DNA of 8,218 nt from CAZTXD01 sp964617995 (GTDB taxonomy: Bacteria; Actinomycetota; Acidimicrobiia; Spongiisociales; ZC4RG35), in contig CAZTXD010000154.1 of assembly GCA_964617995.1 (NCBI GenBank), positions 1 through 8,218 on the forward strand, given 5' to 3'. The notes under the pieces are model-generated. The model did not search any database, was not told where the DNA came from, and saw nothing but the letters and a program-made list of their open reading frames with translations. Below, one piece after another: positions 1-7,028 of the stretch (positions are counted from its first letter, which is position 1; the number at the start of each line of letters is the position of its first letter). Position numbers and translations under genes: made by a program.

Positions 1-581
1 CCGCTGGCCTCGGCGTCGGGCAGGAGCGCGATGCCCGTGGCGCGCCGCAGGTCGTCGATGAGCGGGCCGAGGTCACCGGTCAGGTGTGGTGTTGGCTCGT
101 CGACGTAGCTCAGCAGCACACCATCGGTGCAGTCCACGGCGGGCGGCGGCTCGTAGGAGCCCGCCGAGTTCTCGAGGACATCGGTGGTGATGCAGGCGAC
201 GACGGTGGCGTTCTCCGGGGCCACGCTGCCGCTCTGCGGGTCGAGGTCGAGGGGCACGTCGATCTGGGCGGTCTCGAAGTCGCCGAACACGCTGAAGACG
301 TCGAACGTGACGTAGGCGCGGGCCGTCTCCGTCGCGCCGCCCCACGACACGTGCAGCGTGTCCTCGGGGTACTGAGACGAGGGGAGACCGGGTGGGGGCG
401 ACACCGGGAGCTCGATCGAGGCCAGGCAGGTCCCGAGCAGGTCGCATGACGGGTCCGACTGGTACCAGCTCTCGAAGATCGGGGTGATGACCTGCGGCGG
501 CGAGGCGGCCAGCGCCGCGGGCGCGACAGCGCAGGCGGCTGCGGCCACGGTCACAGCAGCGAGCTTGCGGTGCTTGTTCAC
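1..581 (-). CDS. Secreted protein with probable DNRLRE-like beta-sandwich domain (3' end missing)
   Basis: The open frame runs from GTG 579-581 to the left window edge without a stop, 193 residues visible. It begins with a Sec signal peptide: basic MNKHRK, a hydrophobic Ala/Val-rich stretch, and likely cleavage after A-L-A at residue 25. The mature part has two spaced Cys pairs (C46/C52 in SCDLLGTC, and C130/C151), plausible disulfides outside the cytoplasm. Residues about 73-185 read like a DNRLRE/CBM96-type sandwich: TLHVSWGGATETARAYVTFDV as the opening strands, then VPLDLDPQSGSVAPENATVVACI, EPPPAVDC and finally LRRATGIALLPD. That assignment rests on pattern memory, so it is moderate. Such domains occur in surface and polysaccharide-associated proteins. 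Downstream of a transporter it may be an envelope partner, or simply co-transcribed. The GTGA overlap with the preceding gene places it in the same operon. Confidence 0.72.
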   Translation of the reverse strand, partial: MNKHRKLAAVTVAAAACAVAPAALAASPPQVITPIFESWYQSDPSCDLLGTCLASIELPVSPPPGLPSSQYPEDTLHVSWGGATETARAYVTFDVFSVFGDFETAQIDVPLDLDPQSGSVAPENATVVACITTDVLENSAGSYEPPPAVDCTDGVLLSYVDEPTPHLTGDLGPLIDDLRRATGIALLPDAEAS

Positions 582-883
582 GGCGTCTTCTCCTCCACGA
601 GCGCGGCGAGAACCTGCTCGGCCTCGTCGATGACGGCGTCGGTGGCCTGCGCCTCGGCAGCGGCGAGACGACGCCCGACCTGGACGACCGCGAGGATCGA
701 CCCGATGAGCACGAGTCCGAGGCCGCCGAGGCCGCCGGAGAGGAGCGCCGCGACCTGCTCGGGGACGAACGCGGTCCTGGCGGCGACGCGCCACCCGCCT
801 ACGACGACGGCGAAGCCGACGACCACGAGCAGGGCGAAGAGAGCGAGGCTCGGGGCGGCGGGATCGCGCCAGACGGACCTCAT
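578..883 (-). CDS. Small two-helix membrane protein B, unknown function
   Basis: A 101-residue protein, a shorter relative of the preceding gene product. It has a brief N-terminus (MRSVWRDPAAP), membrane helix 1 at about 12-31, a short loop with a Pro (FVPEQ), helix 2 at about 43-69 with SGGLGGLGLVLIG (49-61), and an acidic helical tail (about 71-101, ATDAVIDEAEQVLAALVEE). Compared with protein A it lacks the long basic N-terminus and its tail is more acidic, so the two could pair through their tails and packed glycine faces. This is a guess from charge and layout. Start ATG overlaps the previous stop (ATGA); its own TGA overlaps the following GTG (GTGA). No known family recognised. Confidence 0.8.
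   Translation of the reverse strand: MRSVWRDPAAPSLALFALLVVVGFAVVVGGWRVAARTAFVPEQVAALLSGGLGGLGLVLIGSILAVVQVGRRLAAAEAQATDAVIDEAEQVLAALVEEKTP
591..596 (-). promoter_or_regulatory. Ribosome binding site for the secreted-protein gene
   Basis: GGAGGA on the minus strand, nine bases before the GTG at 579-581. It supports a GTG start for the last gene in the window, which has no suitable ATG and is easily missed by a start-codon-strict search. Confidence 0.72.
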
Positions 884-1296
884 CTGTCAACCTCCAGCGC
901 AGCGCGGATCGCTGCCATCGTCTCCTGCAGCTGGCCGAGCTGCTCGCGGCGAGCGGCCGCCTCGGCGACCTTCACGGCGATGGCCACGGTCGCCAGACCG
1001 ACCGCGATGAGGCCGAGACCGATCCCACCGGCCGAGATGACGTACGGCATCTGGAGCGCGACGACGCCGAGGTCGGCCACCCGGCTCCACCCGACGACGA
1101 GAACGATAACACCCAGGAGCGTGACCGCGAGACCGAGCCACGTGCCGATCCCGGGGATGCCACGCAGGGCCGAGATGCGGCCCGAGGCAGCACGCCGGAA
1201 GTCGCCCAACTGCTGGACGAGCCGCGCACGCTCGACAGCGGGCTCGATGGACCGGGACTCCGCTGCGGGGACGGTGGTCGTGTCTGGGGAGGTCAT
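880..1296 (-). CDS. Small two-helix membrane protein A, unknown function
   Basis: A 138-residue protein with no signal peptide. Residues 1-48 are polar and basic (ERARLVQQLGDFRRAASGR), so probably cytoplasmic. Two membrane helices follow, about 51-71 and 84-109, the second carrying a glycine-rich SAGGIGLGLIAVG (88-100) suited to tight helix packing. The C-terminal tail (about 111-138, RREQLGQLQETMAAIRAAL) looks like an amphipathic or coiled-coil helix. With both ends on the same side it would be a hairpin with cytoplasmic tails. It resembles the next gene product in helix spacing and in the motif pattern W-x-R-V-A ... S-x-G-G-x-G-x-x-x-L, which suggests an old duplication. It overlaps its neighbours by ATGA on both sides. 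I do not recognise the family. Position argues for an accessory of the transporter, for example a stabiliser or regulator; that is inference. Confidence 0.82.
   Translation of the reverse strand: MTSPDTTTVPAAESRSIEPAVERARLVQQLGDFRRAASGRISALRGIPGIGTWLGLAVTLLGVIVLVVGWSRVADLGVVALQMPYVISAGGIGLGLIAVGLATVAIAVKVAEAAARREQLGQLQETMAAIRAALEVDR
891..895 (-). promoter_or_regulatory. Ribosome binding site for the second small membrane protein gene
   Basis: GGAGG on the minus strand, seven bases before the ATG at 881-883 and inside the last codons of the preceding small gene (coding for LEV). Together with the ATGA overlap it supports this start. Confidence 0.75.
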
Positions 1297-4285
1297 GGCA
1301 TCCTCCTGCTGGGCCGGGTGACCCTTCGGATCACGGTGCGGGGCGCCGGTTCGCCGTCGGGAACGGACCCGTTGGTGCTGGGCCGCCGAGTGGCGATGTC
1401 GCCCGGCTCGGNNNNNNNNNNNNNNNNNNNNNNNNNNNNNNNNNNNNNNNNNNNNNNNNNNNNNNNNNNNNNNNNNNNNNNNNNNNNNNNNNNNNNNNNN
1501 NNNNNNNNNNNCCCATGATCAACGGGATGTCGTGCTCGATGATGATCAGCGTGAGGGCGAACTCCTCCTTGAGCCGCTGGAGCAGCTTGCCGAGGGCCTC
1601 GGTCTCCTTCTGCGCGACACCGGACGAGGGCTCGTCGAGGAGGAGCAGCTGCGGCTGGAGGGCGACGAGGCAGGCGATCTCGGTGATCCGCCGGGTGCCC
1701 GTCGACAGCTCCTGGATCTGGCTGGACCGGTACCGGGTCAGTCCCATCCAGGCGATGAGCTCCTCGGCGCGCGCGAGCTTGCGCTCCTCGGCCCCCCGCA
1801 GCCCGAGCAGCGACGGCATGAGCCGCGTCGGCTCCGCCCGCTCGAAGGCGAGTTGGACGCATTCGAGCACCGTCAGCGTCGGGAACAGCGCGGCGTCCTG
1901 GAAGGACCGGATCAGACCGAGACGGCCGCGCGCCTCGGGGCTGTATCCCGTGATGTCGCGCCCGCCGTACCGGACGGTCCCCGCGTCGGTCTTCGTGAAC
2001 CCGGTGAGCAGCTCGAACGTGGTGGTCTTGCCGGCGCCATTCGGCCCGATCAGACCGAGGGTCTCGCCGGCGCTGACCTCGAACGACACGCCACGCACGG
2101 CGTGGATGCCGCCGAAGCTCTTGACGATCCCGTCGGCCTCGAGCAGCGCGCCGGAGCGCGGAGCCCGGTGCCGCCGCGCAGGTGCGCGCAGCACGGGGGC
2201 CGTGCCCTGCTCGGTCCGGTACTCGCTGAAGCCGCGCTCCTCCGCGTGGACGGCGTCGACGGCCACGCCGGCCCGGCGCGCGAGCCAGTTCGCGACGCGG
2301 TCACGCGTCGGCGTGACGAGCTGCCCGAGCCCACCCGGCAGGTACATGATGATGAGCAGCTGTCCGAAGGACGTGGCGGCGAGCCCGGCGGTGTCGAGCG
2401 GCAGGAACGTGACACCGCCGACGAAGGCGGCGCCGATCATCGGCCCCGACAGCAACCCGAGGCCACCGATGACGGCCATCTTGACGACGTCGATCGAGAT
2501 GCTGGTCGGGAAGCTCGTGGAGGACACCAGCGACAGCGAGTGGCCGTACATGGCGCCCCCGAGGCCGGCGATGAACCCGGCCAGGGCGAACCCTTGGAGC
2601 TTGACCGAGGCGGCCGGGACCGTGAAGGCGCGGGCCGCGTCCTCGTTGTCGCGCACGGCCACGAGGCGGCGACCGAGGCCTCCCGCACGCACGTTGCGTG
2701 CGATGACGAACGCGATGACGACCGTGACGAGGCCGACGTAGTAGTAGGCACGTCCGGTGGCGAGCTCCTCACCGAGGAACGACGGTCGTCCCGGATCGAC
2801 ACCGGAGCCGAGCACGCGGTCCGAGCTGAGGATGTAGTTCGGCACGACGAGGGCGAACGCCAGGGTCGTCACGGTCAGCAGGAGGCCCTTGATGCGGAGC
2901 GCCGGGAGACCAATCAGCGCCGAGACTGCAGCGCCGGCGAGCCCCGCGTACACGAAGCCCTGGACGTAGCTGCCGCTGCGCATCGCGATCTGCCACGACG
3001 CCACGGCCCCGATCGCGGCCACAGCGAACTGGCCCAGCGACAGCTGGCCGCCGAGCCCGGTGATGATGCCGACGGACAGGCCGACGACGACGAAGCCGAA
3101 GATGCCCGTCACCTTGACGCTGTTGGTGTGGTTGATGAGCAGCGGCAACAGCGCGAAGCCTGCCAGCAGCACGACGCCGAGGGCGGGTGCCAGGAAGCGC
3201 ACGGCGGGGACCGCGCGGATGGCCTGCGGCAGCGGGCGTGCGGCCTGGACCGCGGCCCATGAGCCCTTGTCGTCGGCGCGACCGACGCGCTGCCGCTGCA
3301 GAAGCAGGCTCGCGAAGATGACGATGAACAGCGCGAGGTCGACGAGGCCGGCCCTGGCGTAGTTCCACAGCAGAAGCTGCTCGATCAGGCCGATCACGGT
3401 GCCGGCGACGAGCGCCGCGGGCAGCGACTGCATCCGGGCGAGTACCGCCGCCGTAAGTGCGATCAGCAGCAGGTGCGGACCGAAGCTGTCCCCCGAGCTG
3501 AAGCCCCGCGTCGGCTGGGTGAGGATGGCCGTGAACGCCGCGACCGCGCCCGCGAGCCCCCAGGCCAACGAGCTCATGCGCGACGAGAACACCCCCGCCA
3601 TCCGGGCCGCCTCGGGGTTGGCGGCCGACCCGCGGATCGCGAGGCCGAAGCGCGAGAACTTCAGGAAAGCGCCGATGGCCAGGACGACCAACGGAGACAG
3701 GAAGAGCATCCCGGCGTACGCGGGCGTGACGTTTAGCGCTCCGATCGTGAACGACGGGAGCCCCGGTGGCTCGGGGTACCGGGCGCCGGCACCGGCCTGG
3801 CTGTTGATCGCGAAGGCGAACAGCACGAGGAACTGGCCGACGCCGAGCGTGGCGACGACGGACATCACGCTCGGTGCGTTGCGCAACCGGCGCACGACGG
3901 CCAGCTCGGCCAGCGCACCGACGCCCGCGGTGACGAGCAGCGCGGGCAGCAGCGCCAGCCAGTACGGGACGTGCCAGTTCACGACCGCGATGCCGAACAC
4001 GGCGGCGCCGAACGCCCCGACCTGACCGTGCGCGAAGTTGATCAGCCGGTTCGTCCGGTAGATGAGGACCAGGCCGACGGCGAGCAGGCCGTACGTGACA
4101 CCGACAGTCGTGCCGAGCGCGAGCACGGCCGCCGGTGACTCCCACTGGCCGCTGAGGGTGTGCGACGACGGCAGCTCCGGGAGCAGCACGAACACGAGCA
4201 GCCAACCGGCACTGAGTGCGGCCCCGGTGCGGGCAAGGTTGCGAGGTGTCAGCAGCCCACGGAGATCACGCAGGAGGCGGCTCAC
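1293..4285 (-). CDS. Fused branched-chain amino acid ABC transporter: LivH permease - LivM permease - LivG ATPase (contains assembly gap)
   Basis: Both membrane subunits and one ATPase of a HAAT-type importer in one chain; 924 residues are read before the gap. LivH part, about 1-335: extra N-terminal helix, then IYRTNRLINFAHGQVG (75-90) and coupling loop RGSAANPEAARMAGV (218-232). LivM part, about 360-660: GLGGQLSLGQFA (410-421) and coupling loop AVRDNEDAARAF (543-554). A basic linker (about 661-712) leads to LivG: Walker A GPNGAGKT (747-754), Q-loop Gln796, unusual signature LSTGT (860-864), Walker B LLLLDEPSSG with Glu885, and H-loop His918 in EHDIPLIM. The N run removes about the last 36 residues of the ATPase core. 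After it, the frame ending at TGA 1293-1295 is preferred: that stop forms ATGA with the next start, and its first residues (EPGDIATRR) suit a tail following the YLG that ends LivG proteins. That frame is out of register if the gap is taken as exactly 100 bases, so its true length probably differs. Start GTG at 4285 has a good ribosome site. Confidence 0.93.
1302..1307 (-). promoter_or_regulatory. Ribosome binding site for the first small membrane protein gene
   Basis: AGGAGG on the minus strand, five bases before the ATG at 1294-1296. It lies inside the last codons of the LivH-M-G fusion, and the start overlaps the fusion's stop (ATGA). This supports both the start of the small gene and the choice of reading frame after the N gap. 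Confidence 0.8.
1412..1511. other. Assembly gap of 100 N
   Basis: Exactly 100 undetermined bases inside the LivG part of the fusion gene. A round 100 usually marks a gap of unknown size. The codon entering the gap begins GG, so it encodes Gly, as expected after the conserved EHD...LIM motif. LivG proteins normally continue about 36-37 residues from there to the C-terminal YLG, so 105-115 missing bases would fit. To join the flanking frames the true length must leave remainder 2 on division by 3, which 100 does not. Confidence 0.97.
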
Positions 4286-6495
4286 GCGTCACCTCCCCCG
4301 TCCGCGGAACCGCTGTCGAGGAACACTGCGCGGAGCAGGTCGCCGCGGGCGAGCAGCTCCCTGGCCCGGCCGTCGAAGCGCATCTCACCCTTCTCCATGA
4401 AGTACGCGTGGTCGACGAGCGAGAGGGCGATGTTGACGCTCTGCTCGACCAGGACAACCGCGGTCCCGGTGTCGTTGATGCGACGCACCATGTCGAGCAG
4501 CGGCCCGACGATGATCGGCGCGAGGCCGAGCGAGAGCTCGTCGATCAGCAGCAGCTGCGGCCGCAGGATCAGCGCCTTGGACAGGGCGAGCATCTGCCGC
4601 TCACCGCCGGACATCGTGGCCGCCAACGAGTCCCGCCGCTCGTACAGCCGCGGGAAGGCCTCGAAGCACTCGTCGATCGCCGCGTCCACGCGAGCCTTGT
4701 CGCGGCCGATCGTGTGGCCGTAGAGGCGCAGGTTCTCGACCACGTCGAGCGTGCCGAACACCGCCTTGCCACCGGGGATCTGTGTGATGCCCAGGGGCAC
4801 GCGCCGCTCCGCGTCGAGGTAGGTGATCTCCTGTCCCCTGAACCGGACGGTGCCCGCGGACGGGAGGCCGATGCCGGAGAGGACATTGAGCAGCGTCGAC
4901 TTCCCGGCACCGTTCGTGCCGAGCAACGCCACCATCTCCCCGTCCTCGACGGTGAAGTCGACGTCGAACAGCACCTGGAGTTGCCCGTACGAGAAGTCGA
5001 TGCCCCGGCAGCCGAGCAGCGGGAGCGTGCCCCCCCGCGCGACCACGGCACGGACGTCCTCTCCCTCGAGGACCTCGTCGATCATGCGGTCGAGGTCCGC
5101 GTCGACGAACTTCGCGGCGCTCCGCACGATCAGGCCGGAGACGAAGCCCGGCAGCATCAGCGAGGCGATCGCGACCGACAGCCCGAGCCGCCGGTCGAGG
5201 CCGGAGAGAAAGATCACCCCGAGGATGGAGCCAGCCGCGGTGAAGATGCCGAACACGGCGGCCGCGTGCGGCCGGTAGCGGGCGTCGATGACCGACAGGG
5301 CCACGGCGGTGAGGCTGGGCGCGATGACGGTTATGCAGGACTGGCCGATGGCGAACGCGACGAACATCAGTGAGAAGGAGGGCATGAGCGCGCCGACGGC
5401 GATGAACACCACAGCACCCATCAGGCTCCAGCCGGACAGGACCACGATCGTGGCCGGCGAGCGGCGGAACACGGCCTCGGCCCGCTTGCCGAACGCGAGG
5501 AGCGCGCCGATGCCGACGGCCGCGATGGCCGAGAAGAACACGCCCCGCTGGGCGGCGCTGAGCGACCACCGGACCTCGAGGAACGCGGACAGGTAGGTTG
5601 CGAACGGGACCAGCAGCACGCCGAGCGCGAAGTAGCCGGACGCGAGCCGGGCGACGGTCGGGATGAGCAGGATGCGCCGGACGATCTCGAAGAAGCCGAG
5701 CTGGACGTCGGACTCGAGGTCGTGGTCCGGGGCGACCCGCTCGCGCTCCGCGGCGCGCAGAGCCTCGGTGTCGAACTTCCCGGGCCCTGGATCGGTGAGC
5801 CGCAGGCTGAACAGCGACATCGCGAGCGAGACGAGACCGAGACCGAGGAACACGCCACGCCAGTTCAGGTTCAGCGGCCCGGCGAGCAGCGCGACGAGCA
5901 GCGGCGACAGGATCGTGGCCGCGGTCTTCATGGCCGAGTAGCCGGACAGCACCCGAACACGAGCCTGCGGTGGGTACGAGTCGACGAGCAGCGGCGTGTG
6001 CAGCGCCGACACCGATCCCGAGGACAGGCCGTCGACCACCAGGACGAGGATCAGCGCGAGAAGGCTCGTGACCATCCCGGTGTACAGCGTGACGATCGAC
6101 CACAGCAGGGCGGTGCCGATGCACAGGGCGGCGCGCACGCCCCGCCGCTGTGCGAGCGCTGCCATCGGCAGCGGTGCGAGGACGATCCCGAGGAACGCGA
6201 GCGTGCGCGCACCTGCGATGGCACCGAGCGAGAGACCGAGCGAGCGGCTGATCTCGGGCGTGAGGATCGAGAACGCCTCCGCCTGGAACGAGTCAGCGAT
6301 CGTCAGCATCCCGAGCGCAAGCATCGGGTAGAGGCTGACGTCGTGCTCGCGCAGCACGGGGCGCAGCGGCGGGGAGTCGGTCTCCTCGGTGAACCCGAGC
6401 GTCCGTCGTGCGGCGTCGCGCCGCCTCTGACGCACCGACTCGTCGCCCTCGAGCACGGCGACCGCGGCTGGGGCCCCGTCGATCTGGGTGGCCAT
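4282..6495 (-). CDS. MFS transporter domain fused to LivF-type ABC ATPase
   Basis: A 737-residue two-domain protein. Residues 1-50 are a charged cytoplasmic tail. Residues about 52-457 hold roughly twelve hydrophobic segments with MFS layout: a motif-A-like loop LAQRRGVR (near 114-121) between helices 2 and 3, and a long charged middle loop (about 233-275) between helices 6 and 7. A short acidic helical linker (about 460-485) leads to an ABC ATPase (about 493-737). That domain has Walker A GTNGAGKS (526-533), a Q-loop region TQIPGGKAVF (571-580), signature MSGGERQ (628-634), Walker B LLLIDELSLGLAP with catalytic Glu653, and a LivF-style VEQ switch (Gln685 where most ABC proteins have His). 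The ATPase should pair with the LivG domain encoded next to drive uptake. What the MFS half does is unknown: a second permease, an exchanger, or only a scaffold. The LivF half is certain; the fusion is unbroken in one frame with no gap. The stop overlaps the next gene (GTGA). Confidence 0.93.
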   Translation of the reverse strand: MATQIDGAPAAVAVLEGDESVRQRRRDAARRTLGFTEETDSPPLRPVLREHDVSLYPMLALGMLTIADSFQAEAFSILTPEISRSLGLSLGAIAGARTLAFLGIVLAPLPMAALAQRRGVRAALCIGTALLWSIVTLYTGMVTSLLALILVLVVDGLSSGSVSALHTPLLVDSYPPQARVRVLSGYSAMKTAATILSPLLVALLAGPLNLNWRGVFLGLGLVSLAMSLFSLRLTDPGPGKFDTEALRAAERERVAPDHDLESDVQLGFFEIVRRILLIPTVARLASGYFALGVLLVPFATYLSAFLEVRWSLSAAQRGVFFSAIAAVGIGALLAFGKRAEAVFRRSPATIVVLSGWSLMGAVVFIAVGALMPSFSLMFVAFAIGQSCITVIAPSLTAVALSVIDARYRPHAAAVFGIFTAAGSILGVIFLSGLDRRLGLSVAIASLMLPGFVSGLIVRSAAKFVDADLDRMIDEVLEGEDVRAVVARGGTLPLLGCRGIDFSYGQLQVLFDVDFTVEDGEMVALLGTNGAGKSTLLNVLSGIGLPSAGTVRFRGQEITYLDAERRVPLGITQIPGGKAVFGTLDVVENLRLYGHTIGRDKARVDAAIDECFEAFPRLYERRDSLAATMSGGERQMLALSKALILRPQLLLIDELSLGLAPIIVGPLLDMVRRINDTGTAVVLVEQSVNIALSLVDHAYFMEKGEMRFDGRARELLARGDLLRAVFLDSGSADGGGDA
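4292..4296 (-). promoter_or_regulatory. Ribosome binding site for the LivH-M-G fusion gene
   Basis: GGAGG inside a G-rich run (GGGGGAGGT) on the minus strand, six bases before the GTG at 4283-4285. It supports GTG as the true start. The start overlaps the stop of the MFS-LivF gene as GTGA, so the two transporter polypeptides are probably made in linked amounts. Confidence 0.78.
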
Positions 6496-7028
6496 CAGCT
6501 GACCCTCCTCGGCGTGAGGAACGGCAGGTACCACGCGCTCTCGCGGACGCGCTTGCCCGTCGCGTCGACGAGCACGACGTTGACGAAGTGCTCCTCGTCA
6601 CGGCTGTCGGGACCACCAGCACGGGGCAGCCGGTCGAGCGTGATGCTCGTGTCGGTCGTGACGTACACACCCTGCGCGGCGAGGTGCTCGGCATCCGGGC
6701 AGCGACCGTCACGAGCACACGACGCGTCCTCACGCGCAAGCCACGCCAGGTCCCTGCCCACAGGCATCGGCGCCTGGTCGACGAACACGACGAAGGCGCC
6801 GTCCTCGGCGGTCGAGCCGTCGAGGCCCGAGAGGGCGAGGTCCTCCATCGTCCACTCGATCGTCACCGGGATGCTGACCAGTTCCCGCTCGGTCGGGCTG
6901 ACGAACTCGAGGCGGTCATCGTTGGTGAACTCGAGGTCGGTGATCCCGCAGCCCGCGAGCAGCAGCCCACAGCACGCGATCGAGGCCAGCGAGCGCAGCC
7001 GGGGCCCACGCGAAGGCGCCGTCCTCAC
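6495..7028 (-). CDS. Small lipoprotein of unknown function, Ig/FN3-like by appearance
   Basis: Predicted 177-residue lipoprotein. I place the start at GTG 7026-7028, which overlaps the stop of the binding-protein gene (GTGA). From there the protein begins with an Arg-rich n-region, a short hydrophobic stretch and the lipobox L-A-G-C at residues 24-27 (LLLAGCG), so the mature protein would be membrane-anchored through Cys27. No convincing Shine-Dalgarno precedes this GTG (the bases before it encode LYPFQ), so initiation probably depends on termination of the upstream gene. The mature part opens LEFVSPTERELVSIPVTIEW, the look of a beta-sandwich Ig/FN3-like domain. It has a Cys pair (ASCARDGRCPD) and ends in a strand-like segment HFVNVVLVDATGKR. 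I do not recognise a named family. Its place between binding protein and transporter suggests an envelope accessory of the uptake system; this is inference. Confidence 0.75.
   Translation of the reverse strand: MRTAPSRGPRLRSLASIACCGLLLAGCGITDLEFTNDDRLEFVSPTERELVSIPVTIEWTMEDLALSGLDGSTAEDGAFVVFVDQAPMPVGRDLAWLAREDASCARDGRCPDAEHLAAQGVYVTTDTSITLDRLPRAGGPDSRDEEHFVNVVLVDATGKRVRESAWYLPFLTPRRVS
6504..6509 (-). promoter_or_regulatory. Ribosome binding site for the MFS-LivF fusion gene
   Basis: AGGAGG on the minus strand, eight bases before the ATG at 6493-6495. It decides the start: an in-frame ATG 39 bases further upstream would lie inside the lipoprotein gene and has no comparable spacing. The chosen ATG shares one base with the lipoprotein stop (TGATG), a typical re-initiation arrangement. 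Confidence 0.8.

Noticed and set aside
73..447. Minus-strand ORF of 124 codons at the left end.
   Set aside because: Arg/His-rich off-frame reading; the neighbouring frame from GTG 581 has a signal peptide and coupled start.
1532..3262. Long plus-strand open frame of 576 codons opposite the LivH-M-G gene (and a 408-codon one at 1515-2741).
   Set aside because: Antisense shadow of a high-GC gene: composition dominated by Arg, Glu, Asp, Gln and Gly with no domain, and the minus strand carries unmistakable transporter motifs here.
2769..4205. Minus-strand second-frame ORF of 478 codons inside the LivH-M region.
   Set aside because: Extreme Arg/Ala/Pro composition typical of an off-frame reading; the overlapping frame has clear LivH and LivM motifs.
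4681..4695. Gln instead of His in the LivF H-loop region as evidence of an inactive ATPase.
   Set aside because: VEQ at this place is normal for LivF proteins, including that of E. coli; it is only relevant as part of the site asymmetry.
4216..5373. Plus-strand open frame of 385 codons opposite the LivF ATPase.
   Set aside because: Its long stretch arises from the reverse of a conserved ATPase; no ribosome site or domain of its own.
6493..6534. Alternative upstream ATG at 6534 for the MFS-LivF gene.
   Set aside because: It adds 13 residues inside the lipoprotein gene; the ATG at 6495 has AGGAGG at eight bases and the TGATG junction.
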